Assembly: GCA_963703555.1 (NCBI GenBank)
Contig: CAVPEV010000047.1
Location: 1-64,000 of the forward strand
Source of the DNA: CAVPEV01 sp963703555
GTDB lineage: Bacteria > Actinomycetota > Actinomycetes > Actinomycetales > Cellulomonadaceae
DNA length: 64,000 nt
Direction: 5' to 3'
A model generated the notes under the pieces. It was not told the DNA's origin. It ran no database searches and was given only the letters and a program-made list of their open reading frames with translations. Positions 40,223-49,474 of the stretch are shown in pieces. Both the position numbers and the translations under genes were made by a program. Every line of letters starts with the position of its first letter. Positions within the stretch are counted from its first letter, which is position 1.

Positions 40223-40879
40223 GTGACCGCGACCGGCCGTCCCGGACCAGCGGCGGCCTCGCTGCTCGACCTCCCGCCGCGCGGTCCCGACGCCATCCAC
40301 GCACCGGACCCGGCGACGCTCGTCTGGATGGAGGAGTGCCGCGAACTGTTGCGCGAGCCCGGCACCGACGCCGGCGACATGGTCTGGTTGGGCACCCTCG
40401 TCGACGGCTACATGCTGCAGTGGCACGCCTGCGCGCCGGCCGCCCGGTGGGACCCGACCCCCACCACGACCGCCGCCGGCATCCTCGTCGGGGATGCCGC
40501 GATCGCCGCCGAGCCGTCGCTGCGCTGGGTCGTCGAGCCGGACGGTCGCCTCGCCCTGGCGCAGCAGGTCCGCCCCCTGCCGCAGGACGTCCTCCGTTCC
40601 CTGCCGCAGGACGTCCGCCCCCTGCCGCAGGACGTCCTCCGTTCCCTGCCGCAGGACGTCCGTTCCCCCGACGAGGTCGCGCAGGCTGCCGAGGGCTGGT
40701 CGGTCCTGGAGCACCCGCCCGACGCCACAGCACTGCTGTGGCTGGCCGGCATGCCCGGGGAGCTCGCCCGGCTGGCCGAGATCGCTGCCCGGCGGGCGTC
40801 GGCGCGTCGGACCGCCCACCCGGAGCCACCCCGACGCTCGGGTGCGCTGCGGCTGCTGGCCGCGCTCACGTCACGCTGA
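40223..40879 (+). CDS. Conserved hypothetical protein with internal repeat
   Basis: This is a 218-residue soluble protein of unknown function. The N-terminal half (LVWMEECRELLREPGTDAGD, MVWLGTLVDGYMLQWHACAP) looks like a folded alpha/beta domain. The middle carries a 15-residue tandem repeat (RPLPQDVLRSLPQDV, two exact copies plus a partial). The C-terminus is basic. GTG at 40223 is preferred, although ATG at 40097 is in frame and would add a low-complexity segment. It is convergent with feoC. No family can be named with confidence. Confidence 0.6.
   Translation: MTATGRPGPAAASLLDLPPRGPDAIHAPDPATLVWMEECRELLREPGTDAGDMVWLGTLVDGYMLQWHACAPAARWDPTPTTTAAGILVGDAAIAAEPSLRWVVEPDGRLALAQQVRPLPQDVLRSLPQDVRPLPQDVLRSLPQDVRSPDEVAQAAEGWSVLEHPPDATALLWLAGMPGELARLAEIAARRASARRTAHPEPPRRSGALRLLAALTSR
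40571..40660. repeat. 45-bp exact tandem repeat in the hypothetical gene
   Basis: Units 40571-40615 and 40616-40660 are identical, and each is itself an approximate double of a shorter LPQDV-coding motif. Confidence 0.9.
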
Positions 40880-40931
40880 GGACGCGCGCCCCGGTCAGCG
40901 GCCGTGGGCCCACCGGAACGGGTCGTGGGCC

Positions 40932-41270
40932 TCAGGGCGCAGCGAGCCGGAGCAGCCACCGGCGCCCGGCCTCGGGCACACCGACCGTTGACGGCCCGGC
41001 GCTCGACGCGCCACCAGCTGCGAGGCCGGCGTGCGGACCGGCAGCCGTGGCGCGCCCGGCACCGGCGAGCGGGCAGCCTGCACAGGCCACCGTGGGCGCG
41101 CACGTCGAGCAGGTTCCCAGCGCCCCGGCCACGCCCTGCACCACGCCCAGCCGCTCCCAGTGGTCCACCGCGGCCTCGACCACGCCGACGTCCAGGCCCA
41201 GGTGGGTCGCTGCCCGCTGCACGGTCGACCCGGCACGGACCTCGCGCAGCACGTCGGTCAGCACGCTCAC
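40932..41270 (-). CDS. feoC: FeoC-like transcriptional regulator
   Basis: This 112-residue protein has an N-terminal winged-helix-like segment (LTDVLREVRAGSTVQRAATH, GLDVGVVEAAVDHWERLG). A cysteine cluster CSTCAPTVACAGC follows, the spacing typical of the Fe-S or iron-binding loop of FeoC-type proteins. The tail is Gly/Ala-rich and variable. GTG at 41270 overlaps the feoB stop (GTGA). It probably modulates FeoB activity or stability in response to iron or oxygen. Confidence 0.8.
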   Translation of the reverse strand: MSVLTDVLREVRAGSTVQRAATHLGLDVGVVEAAVDHWERLGVVQGVAGALGTCSTCAPTVACAGCPLAGAGRATAAGPHAGLAAGGASSAGPSTVGVPEAGRRWLLRLAAP

Positions 41271-43363
41271 AACAGCCGTCCCACCTGGAAGACCGCCACC
41301 GCCAGCAGCCAGGCGACGACCAGCTGGACGGCCAGCGCCCCGGACGTCCACCGGTTGCCGAACAGCCGGCGCTGCTCGGCGAGGGTAGCCAGGCACGGCG
41401 TGTAGGCGAGCACGAGCACCATGAACGCGACGGCGGCCGCCCCCGGCGCACCGCCCGAGCTGCGCTCCAGCGACGCCTGCAGCCGGTCGCCCAGGCCCCC
41501 CGGAGCCGCCCGGTCGGCGGGGTCGGCGGGGTCGGCGGGGTCGGCCACGGCGTAGGTCTGGGCGAAGGACCCGACGACGACCTCCTTGGCGACGAACCCG
41601 GTGAGCAGCGCCGCCGAGACGTGCCAGTCGTCCAGCCCGGCCGGGCCGAGCACCGGTGCGACGGCCTGCGCCGCGGCACCGTAGAGGCTGTCCGCCACCG
41701 GGACGTCGCCCACCGGATGACCGCCGCCGACCGGGACCGCCAGCAGCGCCCACACGATCGTGAGGGTGACGACGATGACCTTGCCGGCCCGCTCGAGGAA
41801 CCCGCGCACCCGCAGCCAGGTCGACCGGAGCACGGCTCCGACGCGCGGCCGCTGGTAGGCGGGCAGCGCCAGCACCAGGGGTTCGCGCCGCAGGTCGCGG
41901 AACAGGGTGCCACGCAGCACGAGCCCGGCCACGACCACCAGCACGAGGCTGAGCAGGTACATGCAGAAGATCACCGTGCCCGCCGCGTCGGGGAAGAACG
42001 CGCCGGCCAGCAGCACGTAGACGGTCAACCGCGCGGTGCAGGACGTGTACGGGACCAGGAGCCCGGTCAGCAGCCGCTGCCGCGCGTTCGGCAGGGTGCG
42101 GGTGGCAGCGAGTGCCGGGACGTTGCATCCGAAGCCCACGACGAGCGGCAGCATCGCGCGGCCGTCCAGGCCGATCGCCCGCATCGCCTTGTCGGCGACG
42201 AAGGCCGCGCGGGCCAGGTAGCCGCTGTCCTCCAGGAGGGCCAGCGCACCGAAGATCAGTGCCATGACCGGGGCGAACGAGACCACGGTGCCGACCCCGG
42301 CGAGGACGCCGTCGACGAGCATTCCCTGCAACCAGCCCGGACCGGGCACGAGCGTGCGGACCGCGTCGGCGACGGGACCGGAGACCAGCCAGCCGATCCC
42401 GTCGACGAGCGGCGCGGCCAGCGTCGTGGCCAGCTGGAACATCGCCCACATCACAGCCAGGAAGACCGGCAGCCCGATCCACGGGTCCAGGAGCAGGCGG
42501 TCCAACCGGTCCGACCAGGTCCATCGGACGGGTTCGCCGGCCTGCGGCGTCACCTGGCCCACCACGTCCTCGACCCAGGAGAACATCCGGTCGGCCCGGG
42601 CGAGCTCGTCGTCCGTCGTGCCGGGCTCGGCAGCGGCCACCGACGCGCCCGGTCCGGCCTCGACCGCTGACGCGATCGTCGGGCCCACCGGGCCGAGACG
42701 TCGGTCGGCACGGCCGACCGGGCCGAGGACGGGTCCGGCCGCCTCGAACCGGACGTGGGGGGCCCCCTCGCGCACCGCCCGGGCCACCTCGGTGGCGAGG
42801 CGGCCCCGGCCGGCGCCGGTCCGTGGGTCGACCGGGATCACCGGGATGCCGAGCACCTCGGCAAGGCGGTCGGCAGGAACGTCGACGCCGCGGGACGTGG
42901 CGACGTCGAGCATGGTGAGGGCGACGATGACGCCGCAGCCTCGCTCGGCGACCTGACCGAGCAGGTAGAGCGACCTGGCCAGCGACGCGGCCTCGACGAC
43001 CACGACGGCCACGGCTGGCACGCCGAGCGAGCCGTCGCCGCTCACGGCCTGCTCGGCCACGCGCTCGTCGGGCGACCGCGCGACGAGGCTGTACGTCCCC
43101 GGCAGGTCGGCCAGCCGGACGGGGTCGGCGTCCCCGGCCGTGCGCCACTGCCCGAGCTGGACCTGCACCGTCGTGCCGGGCGCGTTCGTCACCGTCTGGT
43201 GGGCTCCGGTGAGGGCGTTGAACAGGGTGGACTTGCCGACGTTGGGGTTGCCGACCAGCACGACGAGCGGCGCGTCGTCCACCCCGCCCATAGCAGGGCC
43301 CGACACCGCGCGGGCGCGCCCCGAGGGAGCCGGGGTCGGCGGCGCCGCCGCGTGGCAACTCAT
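41267..43363 (-). CDS. feoB: Ferrous iron transporter FeoB
   Basis: This 698-residue inner-membrane GTPase-permease imports Fe2+. The G domain shows G1 GNPNVGKST (38-46), the G2/G3 region (TNAPGTTVQVQLGQW, ADLPGTYSL) and a G4-like region where the usual NKxD reads TMLD. The membrane part contains the paired gate motifs FGCNVPALAATRTL and LTGFVAKEVVVGSFAQTYAV, with conserved Cys residues. A short DPA repeat (9-bp units, about 41513-41546) lies in a loop. ATG at 43363 overlaps the feoA stop. The order feoA-feoB-feoC is standard. Confidence 0.95.
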   Translation of the reverse strand: MSCHAAAPPTPAPSGRARAVSGPAMGGVDDAPLVVLVGNPNVGKSTLFNALTGAHQTVTNAPGTTVQVQLGQWRTAGDADPVRLADLPGTYSLVARSPDERVAEQAVSGDGSLGVPAVAVVVVEAASLARSLYLLGQVAERGCGVIVALTMLDVATSRGVDVPADRLAEVLGIPVIPVDPRTGAGRGRLATEVARAVREGAPHVRFEAAGPVLGPVGRADRRLGPVGPTIASAVEAGPGASVAAAEPGTTDDELARADRMFSWVEDVVGQVTPQAGEPVRWTWSDRLDRLLLDPWIGLPVFLAVMWAMFQLATTLAAPLVDGIGWLVSGPVADAVRTLVPGPGWLQGMLVDGVLAGVGTVVSFAPVMALIFGALALLEDSGYLARAAFVADKAMRAIGLDGRAMLPLVVGFGCNVPALAATRTLPNARQRLLTGLLVPYTSCTARLTVYVLLAGAFFPDAAGTVIFCMYLLSLVLVVVAGLVLRGTLFRDLRREPLVLALPAYQRPRVGAVLRSTWLRVRGFLERAGKVIVVTLTIVWALLAVPVGGGHPVGDVPVADSLYGAAAQAVAPVLGPAGLDDWHVSAALLTGFVAKEVVVGSFAQTYAVADPADPADPADRAAPGGLGDRLQASLERSSGGAPGAAAVAFMVLVLAYTPCLATLAEQRRLFGNRWTSGALAVQLVVAWLLAVAVFQVGRLL

Positions 43364-43599
43364 GCCGACGGCCCAGGGCCGAGCGGGCCGACCTGGATGT
43401 GCGCGCAGGTGCGCGCGTCGACGGCGAACCGGTCCGTGCCCACGGCGACCACGCGCCCGCCGAACGCGGCCTTGTGGGTGACCCGGACGCGAGCCCCCGT
43501 GCGCAGCCCCAGCTCGCCGAGCCGCAGGAGGTCCGCCGGAGCGACGTCCACCGCCGTCACCCGCGCATCGACGCCCGTCGGCCACCGTCCGATCTCCAC
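43360..43599 (-). CDS. feoA: FeoA domain protein
   Basis: This 79-residue SH3-like protein of the ferrous-iron uptake system begins VEIGRWPTGVDARVTAVDVA and has LGLRTGARVRVTHKAAFGGR, the usual FeoA pattern. FeoA is required for FeoB function, probably by binding its cytoplasmic side. The GTG start lies 7 nt after a TAGTCT hexamer, with an IdeR-like box just upstream, so the operon should be iron-repressed and nearly leaderless. Confidence 0.9.
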   Translation of the reverse strand: MEIGRWPTGVDARVTAVDVAPADLLRLGELGLRTGARVRVTHKAAFGGRVVAVGTDRFAVDARTCAHIQVGPLGPGPSA

Positions 43600-43606
43600 G
43601 TGGCCG

Positions 43607-43612
43607 AGACTA
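43607..43612 (-). promoter_or_regulatory. -10 element TAGTCT of the feo operon
   Basis: TAGTCT is followed by 7 nt and the feoA GTG, so the transcript should be leaderless or nearly so. The IdeR/DtxR-like site lies directly upstream and would block polymerase binding. Confidence 0.45.
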
Positions 43613-43616
43613 CGGG

Positions 43617-43635
43617 TGAGGTAAGGCTCTCCTTC
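43617..43635. promoter_or_regulatory. IdeR/DtxR-like iron box upstream of feoA
   Basis: TGAGGTAAGGCTCTCCTTC matches 13 of 19 positions of the actinobacterial IdeR/DtxR consensus TTAGGTTAGSCTAACCTAA, with the left half and centre best conserved. It lies between the expected -35 and -10 of the feo promoter. Confidence 0.55.
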
Positions 43636-43739
43636 TAGGACGCTGGTCCCGGTGAGGTGCGAGGGTGCGGCTCGGGCGAGCGCACGTCATGCGGGCGGGC
43701 ACGGCCGAGCCCGGCGTCCGTTGCCCACCGGCGCGCGGC

Positions 43740-44177
43740 TCACCCCAGTGCGGCGTCCAGCGTGATGTGGGTGCCGGCCAGCGCCTTGCTCACCGGACAC
43801 GTCTCCTTCGCCCGGGTGGCGGCCCGGTCGAACCCGGCGGCGTCCAGCCCCGTCACCTGGCCCCGCACCCGCAGGCCGATCCGGCTGATCCGGAACCCCC
43901 CGGCAGGGTCGGGGCTCAGCGCGACGTCGCCGGTGACGTCCAGGGAGACCGGTGTGCCGCCGGCCTCGCCGATGAGCGCCGACAGCTGCATGGCGTAGCA
44001 CGCGGTGTGGGCGGCAGCGATGAGCTCCTCCGGGCTCGTCGCACCGTCGGCGTCGTCGGCGGTGCGACGAGGGAAGGAGACGTCGAAGCTCGCCGCTCGC
44101 GAGCTCACCAGCTCGACGTGGCCCGACCCGTCGGTCAGGTTCCCGGTCCAGGCGGTGTGTGCGGTACGGGTGGGCAT
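43740..44177 (-). CDS. OsmC/Ohr family peroxidase
   Basis: This 145-residue protein of the OsmC family reduces organic hydroperoxides with two cysteines. Both are visible: one in SPEELIAAAHTACYAMQLSA and one in ETCPVSKAL. The opening RTAHTAWTGNLTDGSGHVEL is typical of the OsmC branch. ATG at 44177 has CGAGGAGGA upstream. It stands alone next to the feo operon, which fits a role against iron-driven oxidative damage, but no shared regulation is visible. Confidence 0.9.
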   Translation of the reverse strand: MPTRTAHTAWTGNLTDGSGHVELVSSRAASFDVSFPRRTADDADGATSPEELIAAAHTACYAMQLSALIGEAGGTPVSLDVTGDVALSPDPAGGFRISRIGLRVRGQVTGLDAAGFDRAATRAKETCPVSKALAGTHITLDAALG

Positions 44178-44478
44178 GCGTCCTCCTCGGGATGACGGCG
44201 TCGCACCACGCGGCGTCCCGACCACCGTAGGTCCCCGCGCAGGGCCCGGCACGGGATCGGTGGAGGTCTCGTCACGGCCCCACCCAGGATCGTCAGCCGG
44301 CGTCCAGAGGCGTCGGACCCAGAGCGCGGAGGTCGGGTTCGCGCCGATGTGTCAGACTTTTCATGACTTGTGAGACACAAGTCCATGACAGCCGCTACGG
44401 TGCACGGATCCGACCAGGGTGGTGCGTCCGCAGCCCCTCGTCGGCACACGGTCTTCCGCCGCACCCAGGGGATCTGCC
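44178..44478. other. Divergent intergenic region with an operator-like palindrome
   Basis: No gene is seen. It holds the ribosome-binding site of the OsmC gene at one end and the palindrome at 44362-44387 followed by TACGGT (44396-44401), a possible -10 of the subtilase gene, at the other. Confidence 0.4.
44362..44387. promoter_or_regulatory. Imperfect palindrome CATGACTTGTG-AGA-CACAAGTcCATG
   Basis: Seven-base arms ACTTGTG/CACAAGT around AGA are extended on both sides by CATG, with one extra base on the right. It lies upstream of the subtilase gene and looks like a binding site for a dimeric repressor. The regulator is not in the window as far as can be seen. Confidence 0.5.
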
Positions 44479-47400
44479 ATGACACGTCGTGCACTGCTCT
44501 CCGCCGTCCTTGCCGCCGTGCTGACCGCCACCCTCGGTGGCGTCGGCGCCCAGGCGATGCCCTCCGGTCCGGCGCCGACACCACCGCCGGCACCCGCGCT
44601 GGCCGGTCGCGCGGTCTCCTCCGCGCTGGCGGCCGCCACCGGCCAGGTCACCGCCTTCGTCCGGCTGGACGCCCGGTCCGGCCTGGACGTCACCCAGGCG
44701 GGCGGCAGCCCGGCGGACGTGGCCGCCGCCACCCAGCGCGTCGACGACCTCGCGGCAGCCGTCGTCCCGGCCCGGGCAGGGTCGCGGTCGGCGCGGGCGG
44801 CGGGCGCCCCCCAGCGGCTCGCCACGATGGCCAACCTCGTCGCCGCGACCCTCGTCACCGGTGACGCCGCCGCCGTTCGCGCGCTCGCCGGCGCGCAGGG
44901 CGTGACCGAGATCCGGCTCGTCACACCCAAGACGGTCGACAACGCCAGCAGCGACGTCTTCACCCGCGCGCTCGCCGCGTGGCAGGCCACCGGCCAGACC
45001 GGCGAGGGCATCACCATCGGCGTGATCGACACCGGGCTGGACTACACGCACGCCGACTTCGGCGGGCCCGGTACCCCGGCGGCGTACGCCGCGGCCTACG
45101 GCCAGGACGGCACGGGCCCGGTGCCCGACGGCCTGTTCGACCCCGCCAAGTTCCTCGGCGGCCATGACTTCGCGGGTCCGCACTACGACGCGGACCCGGC
45201 GTCCGACCTGCCCGGGGCCACGACGGCCCCCACCCCCGACGACAACCCCATCGACGCCCCGGCCACCAGCGGCAGCTCGGGCCACGGCACCCACGTCGCC
45301 GGCACCGCTGCGGGCTACGGCGTGCAGGCCGACGGCAGCACCTTCCGAGGCGACCACACCACCCTGGCCACCCTGGCCGGCTGGCCGGTCGGCCCCGGGA
45401 CCGCGCCCCGGGCGGGCATCTACGCCCTGAAGGTGTTCGGGGACCAGGGCGGCTCCACGAACCTCACCGCCCCGGCCCTCGACTGGGCGGCCGACCCCAA
45501 CGGCGACCACGACTTCTCCGACCACCTCGACGTGGTCAACCTCTCGCTCGGAGCGTCCGGCACCCCGGTCGACGACCCGGACAGCCTCCTCGTCGACCGG
45601 CTCGCCGAGCTGGGCACCATGGCCGTGCTGTCCGCCGGCAACTCCGGTGACGCGACGGACATCGCCGGTTCGCCCGGCAGCTCCGGCGCCGGCCTGACCG
45701 TCGCCAACTCCGTGGGCAGCCCGCTGCTGCTGGACGGCGTGGAGGTGACCCAGGCCCCCGACCCGGCGGTGCTCGGCATCCACCCGGCGCAGAACTCCAT
45801 CGCCTACGACGGCCCGGACGTCACCGCTCCCGTCGTGTTCCTCGGCGACACCGTGGACGGCTGCACCCCGCTCACGGACCGGGCCGCCGAGCTCACCGGT
45901 CGCATCGCCTACCTGTGGTGGGACGACGACGACGCCACCCGCGCCTGCGGCAGCGCCGCACGGTTCGCCACCGCTGCGCGGGCCGGGGCCGTCGGCGTGC
46001 TCATCGGCACGCAGAACGCGGTGTTCGCCGCCGGCATCTCCGGGACTCCGACGATCCCCGGTGCCCAGCTCACCGCGGCCTCCACGGCGGCACTGCTCCC
46101 GGCGATCCGGGCCGGTGGCCTCGTCGCGCACATCGGACCCGGGTTGGCGACCTCCGCCGTCGACACCACCGGCGCCGACGTGCTCAACCCCAGCTCGTCA
46201 CGCGGTGCGCACGGCTCGCTCGGCATCGTCAAGCCGGACGTCGCCGCTCCCGGCACCTCGATCCTGTCCGCGGCGTCGGGCACCGGGAACCAGCCGCAGG
46301 CCCTGTCCGGCACCTCGATGGCCTCCCCGCACGTCGCCGGCATCGCCGCGCTCGTCCGGGCCGCCCACCCGGGCTGGACGCCCGCCCAGGCCAAGGCCGC
46401 CGTGATGAACACCGCCACGCACGACGTCTTCACGGCATCGGGCGGCCAGGGGGCGCTGTACGGACCCGAGCGGGTGGGCTCCGGACGGGTGGACGCGCCG
46501 GCGGCGGTCGCCGACACCGTGCTGGCCTACGACACGGAGCACCCGGAGAGGGTGTCCGTGACGTTCGGGGTCGTCGACGTCGGTGCCGAACCCGTCACGG
46601 TCACCCGCACCGTGACCGTCGCCAACACCGGCAGCACCGCGGGGCACTGGACGACGTCGTTCGCGGCGGCGACGCACACCGGCGACGCGACCGTCACCGC
46701 GTCGCCCGCGCAGCTGGACGTGCCGGCCGGGCAGTCCGGCACGGTGACCCTCACCCTGCACGCCGACCCCGCCGGGCTGGCCCGGCGGATCGACCCGTCG
46801 CAACAGCCCACCCAGGCCGGCGGCCTGCCCCGCGAGTACGTCGCCAGCCTGTCCGGTCGCCTGGTGCTCACCGCCGGCGGCGCGTCCCTGCGGGTGCCCG
46901 TACAGGCCGCTCCCCGGCTCGTCGCGGACATCGCCGGGCAGCCTGTGGCATTCGCCGACGCGGGCGCCGACGCCGCGCCGCTGCACCTCGCCGGCCGCGG
47001 GGTCGACTCGGGGGGCTGGACGTCGCTGGCGGCGCCGCTCGTGCTGGCCGCGACGAGCCCTCGGCTGACGGACCCGCCCGGCCTGCTGACGTCGGCGTCC
47101 GCCGTGGCGTCCGGGGACCTGCAGGCGGTCGGCTGGGCGTCCGGCGCACCGGCGCGGGCGGCCGCGGGCGGCACGGGAGGCTTGCTCGGCGTCGGCATCG
47201 CCGTACACGCCCCCTGGGTGTCGCTCGGGCTGTCCGTGCTGCCGGTCGTCGACATCGACCGGGACGGCGACGGCACGCCGGACGTCCAAACCGTCGTGCA
47301 GAAGTACACGGCGGAGACCGACGTGACCGTGGTCGCCTCGTTCGACTACCGGACCGGGGCGGTGCTCGACGTCCAGCCGGTCAACGGCTTCTTCGGCGAC

Positions 47401-48315
47401 GTGGACACCACCGTCTTCGACAACTCCGTCCTCGTCGCGCCGATCGACCTGACGGCGATCGGCGTCACGCCCGGGATGACCCCGACACTGCACGTGTGGA
47501 CGTACTCCTCGTACGCCCCCGACGGTCGGACCGTCGACTCCGTCAACCCCTTCACCGTCGACCCGTGGTCCCCGCCGCTGTGGTTCGACACCGGCATCGA
47601 CGGCTCGTTCTGGGCGGTGGCCACCGACGGCGTGGACCTTCCCGTCCACCGCACGGGCCCGAGCGTGCCGCAGGTGCTCGTCCTGCACAGCCACGACGCC
47701 ACACCGCAGGCCCGTGCCCAGGTGGTGGACGTGCAGGTGCCGGCGCCCACGGCGACCCGGACCACGGTGCAGGCACCGAGCGTGGGGACGGCCGGGGTGC
47801 CGACCCGCGTCACCGCCCGGGTCGGCCCCGCGGCGGTGACGGGCACGGTGCGCTTCCTCGAGGGCGCGGCCGAACTGGCTACCGTGCCGGTCGAGCACGG
47901 CCGGGCGACCGCGCAGCTGACGCTCGGGGCGGGCCGGCACGAGCTCACCGCCGAGCTGGTCCCGGCCTCCGCGGCGTTCGCGGGCTCCACCTCCGGGGCG
48001 GTGGTCGTGCACGTCGTGCGCTCCGCGTCCAGCACGGCGCTGACCCTGGCGCCCGTGCCCGGTCGGGCCGGCGACCCGGTGACCGCCACGGTGCGGGTCA
48101 CCGGGCGATCGGCGCCGCCCGTCGGCTCGGTCCAGGTGCGCGACGGCGGGAAGGTCGTCGCGACCGGCGACCTGGTCGTCACCGACCGGACCGGTGAGGT
48201 CACCCTGACCCTGCCCGGCATGGACGCCGGCCTGCACACCCTCACCGCGACCTACCTGGGCACCGACGACGTGGGACCGTCCGCGGCCCTGCGCCTGTAC
48301 CGGGTGGTGCGCTGA
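44479..48315 (+). CDS. Large secreted subtilisin-like serine protease (S8) with C-terminal Ig-like modules
   Basis: This 1278-residue protein has a signal peptide (1-26), an inhibitor-like pro-region (about 40-155) and an S8 domain with Asp184 in VIDTGLDYTHADF, His269 in GHGTHVAGT and Ser613 in SGTSMASPHVAG. A PA-type insert lies between His and Ser (about 435-560). After the catalytic domain come a Fn3-like region and at least one bacterial Ig-like repeat near the end (TARVGPAAVTGTVRFLEGAA and ATVRVTGRSAPPVGSVQVRD mark two copies). No LPxTG or other anchor is present, so it is probably released. AGGGGA precedes the ATG. Confidence 0.93.
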   Translation: MTRRALLSAVLAAVLTATLGGVGAQAMPSGPAPTPPPAPALAGRAVSSALAAATGQVTAFVRLDARSGLDVTQAGGSPADVAAATQRVDDLAAAVVPARAGSRSARAAGAPQRLATMANLVAATLVTGDAAAVRALAGAQGVTEIRLVTPKTVDNASSDVFTRALAAWQATGQTGEGITIGVIDTGLDYTHADFGGPGTPAAYAAAYGQDGTGPVPDGLFDPAKFLGGHDFAGPHYDADPASDLPGATTAPTPDDNPIDAPATSGSSGHGTHVAGTAAGYGVQADGSTFRGDHTTLATLAGWPVGPGTAPRAGIYALKVFGDQGGSTNLTAPALDWAADPNGDHDFSDHLDVVNLSLGASGTPVDDPDSLLVDRLAELGTMAVLSAGNSGDATDIAGSPGSSGAGLTVANSVGSPLLLDGVEVTQAPDPAVLGIHPAQNSIAYDGPDVTAPVVFLGDTVDGCTPLTDRAAELTGRIAYLWWDDDDATRACGSAARFATAARAGAVGVLIGTQNAVFAAGISGTPTIPGAQLTAASTAALLPAIRAGGLVAHIGPGLATSAVDTTGADVLNPSSSRGAHGSLGIVKPDVAAPGTSILSAASGTGNQPQALSGTSMASPHVAGIAALVRAAHPGWTPAQAKAAVMNTATHDVFTASGGQGALYGPERVGSGRVDAPAAVADTVLAYDTEHPERVSVTFGVVDVGAEPVTVTRTVTVANTGSTAGHWTTSFAAATHTGDATVTASPAQLDVPAGQSGTVTLTLHADPAGLARRIDPSQQPTQAGGLPREYVASLSGRLVLTAGGASLRVPVQAAPRLVADIAGQPVAFADAGADAAPLHLAGRGVDSGGWTSLAAPLVLAATSPRLTDPPGLLTSASAVASGDLQAVGWASGAPARAAAGGTGGLLGVGIAVHAPWVSLGLSVLPVVDIDRDGDGTPDVQTVVQKYTAETDVTVVASFDYRTGAVLDVQPVNGFFGDVDTTVFDNSVLVAPIDLTAIGVTPGMTPTLHVWTYSSYAPDGRTVDSVNPFTVDPWSPPLWFDTGIDGSFWAVATDGVDLPVHRTGPSVPQVLVLHSHDATPQARAQVVDVQVPAPTATRTTVQAPSVGTAGVPTRVTARVGPAAVTGTVRFLEGAAELATVPVEHGRATAQLTLGAGRHELTAELVPASAAFAGSTSGAVVVHVVRSASSTALTLAPVPGRAGDPVTATVRVTGRSAPPVGSVQVRDGGKVVATGDLVVTDRTGEVTLTLPGMDAGLHTLTATYLGTDDVGPSAALRLYRVVR

Positions 48316-48322
48316 ACAGGCG

Positions 48323-48362
48323 CCTCGCGTCCCGCACAGCTCAGTCGCCGCGGGACGCGAGG
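48323..48362. terminator. Bidirectional terminator with 12-bp perfect stem
   Basis: CCTCGCGTCCCG and its exact complement (48351-48362) flank a 16-nt loop between the subtilase stop and the convergent exonuclease gene. The right arm lies inside the last codons of the exonuclease. Confidence 0.7.
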
Positions 48363-49273
48363 ACTGCCAGCACCCGCCGGACGCTGGAGGTCAGCCCCCA
48401 CCGGCGCGCCAGCGCCGCCAGGACGTCCGGGTCCGCCGGCGCAGCGGGCAGCGTGTCGTCGAGGTCGCGGACCGGCGCGTCGCGGACGACCCGGACGACG
48501 CCCGGGGCGAGCGCGAGGTAATCCGCCGCGTCGAGCAGGCGACGCCGCCGTGCCGCGGTCAGACCCGGGTCCCCGGCACGGGCGGCGGCGAGCACACCGG
48601 CCAGGTCGCCGTACCGGTTGAGCAGTTCTGCCGCGGTCCGGTCGCCGATGCCGGGCACGCCGGGCAGGCCGTCGCTGGGGTCACCGCGCAACGTCGCCAG
48701 GTCGGCGTAGCCGCTCCCCATGACGCCGTAGCGCTCGCGCAGCCGGGCGTCGTCGACCACCTCGAGGTTCCGCAGCCCCCGTGCGACGGACAGCACCCGC
48801 ACCGCGGCGGCGTCGTCGACCAGCTGGAACAGGTCCCTGTCGCCGGTCACGACGTCCACGGGGCTCGACCGCCCGCGAGCGGCCTCCCGGGTGGCGAGCG
48901 TGGCGATGACGTCGTCCGCCTCGAACCCCTTCGCCCCGACCCGGGCCACCCCGAGGGCGGCCAGCACCTCGACGATCACCGGCAGCTGCGCCTGCAGCGC
49001 GGCCGGGACGTCCTCGACCCCCGTCCCGTCGGTCGCCAGCCGATGGGTCTTGTAGGACGGCAGCGCCACCACCCGGAACTCCGGGCGCCAGTCGTCGTCC
49101 CAGCACGCCACGAGGCGCGTCGGGCGATGGTCGGCCACCAGGCGGGCGAGCATGTCCAGCAGGCCACGCACGGCGTTGACAGGCGTGCCGTCCGGGGCGC
49201 GGACCACCTCGGGCACGCCGTGGAAGGCGCGGAAGTAGAGGGTGGCCGTGTCCAGCAGCATGAGGCGCCCCAC
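48341..49273 (-). CDS. 5'-3' exonuclease (FEN/PolI N-terminal domain family)
   Basis: This 310-residue stand-alone nuclease has MLLDTATLYFRAFHG at the start, ACWDDDWRPEFRV, GFEADDVIATLA, VVTGDRDLFQLV and the helix-hairpin-helix LRGDPSDGLPGVPGIGDRTA. These carry the acidic metal-binding residues of the 5'-3' exonuclease domain of DNA polymerase I. It likely removes RNA primers or flaps. GTG at 49273 follows GGAAGGA, and ATG at 49261 is equally possible and closer to the family start. Confidence 0.92.
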   Translation of the reverse strand: MGRLMLLDTATLYFRAFHGVPEVVRAPDGTPVNAVRGLLDMLARLVADHRPTRLVACWDDDWRPEFRVVALPSYKTHRLATDGTGVEDVPAALQAQLPVIVEVLAALGVARVGAKGFEADDVIATLATREAARGRSSPVDVVTGDRDLFQLVDDAAAVRVLSVARGLRNLEVVDDARLRERYGVMGSGYADLATLRGDPSDGLPGVPGIGDRTAAELLNRYGDLAGVLAAARAGDPGLTAARRRRLLDAADYLALAPGVVRVVRDAPVRDLDDTLPAAPADPDVLAALARRWGLTSSVRRVLAVLASRGD

Positions 49274-49333
49274 GCGAGTCCCGTCCTTCCGGCGCACGAC
49301 CGTCGCGCAGCGGCGGCGCTCCGGTCACCGTAC

Positions 49334-49474
49334 CCGGCACGCCGCCGTGCTCATCCTGCCGGTGCGAGGTGCGGGCTCATCCGGCCGGCACGCCGCCGTG
49401 CTCATCCTGCCGGTGCGAGGTGCGGGCCCATCCTGCCGGTGCGAGGTGCGGGCTCATCCGACCGGTGCGAGGTC
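49334..49474. repeat. Intergenic direct repeats (about 51-bp unit, with 26-bp sub-units)
   Basis: A 51-bp unit starting CCGGCACGCCGCCGTGCTCA is repeated almost exactly (from 49334 and from 49385). The sub-motif CCGGTGCGAGGTGCGGG appears three times and then a degenerate fourth. The array lies upstream of the exonuclease gene and runs into the 3' end of the sigma-partner gene. Confidence 0.8.
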
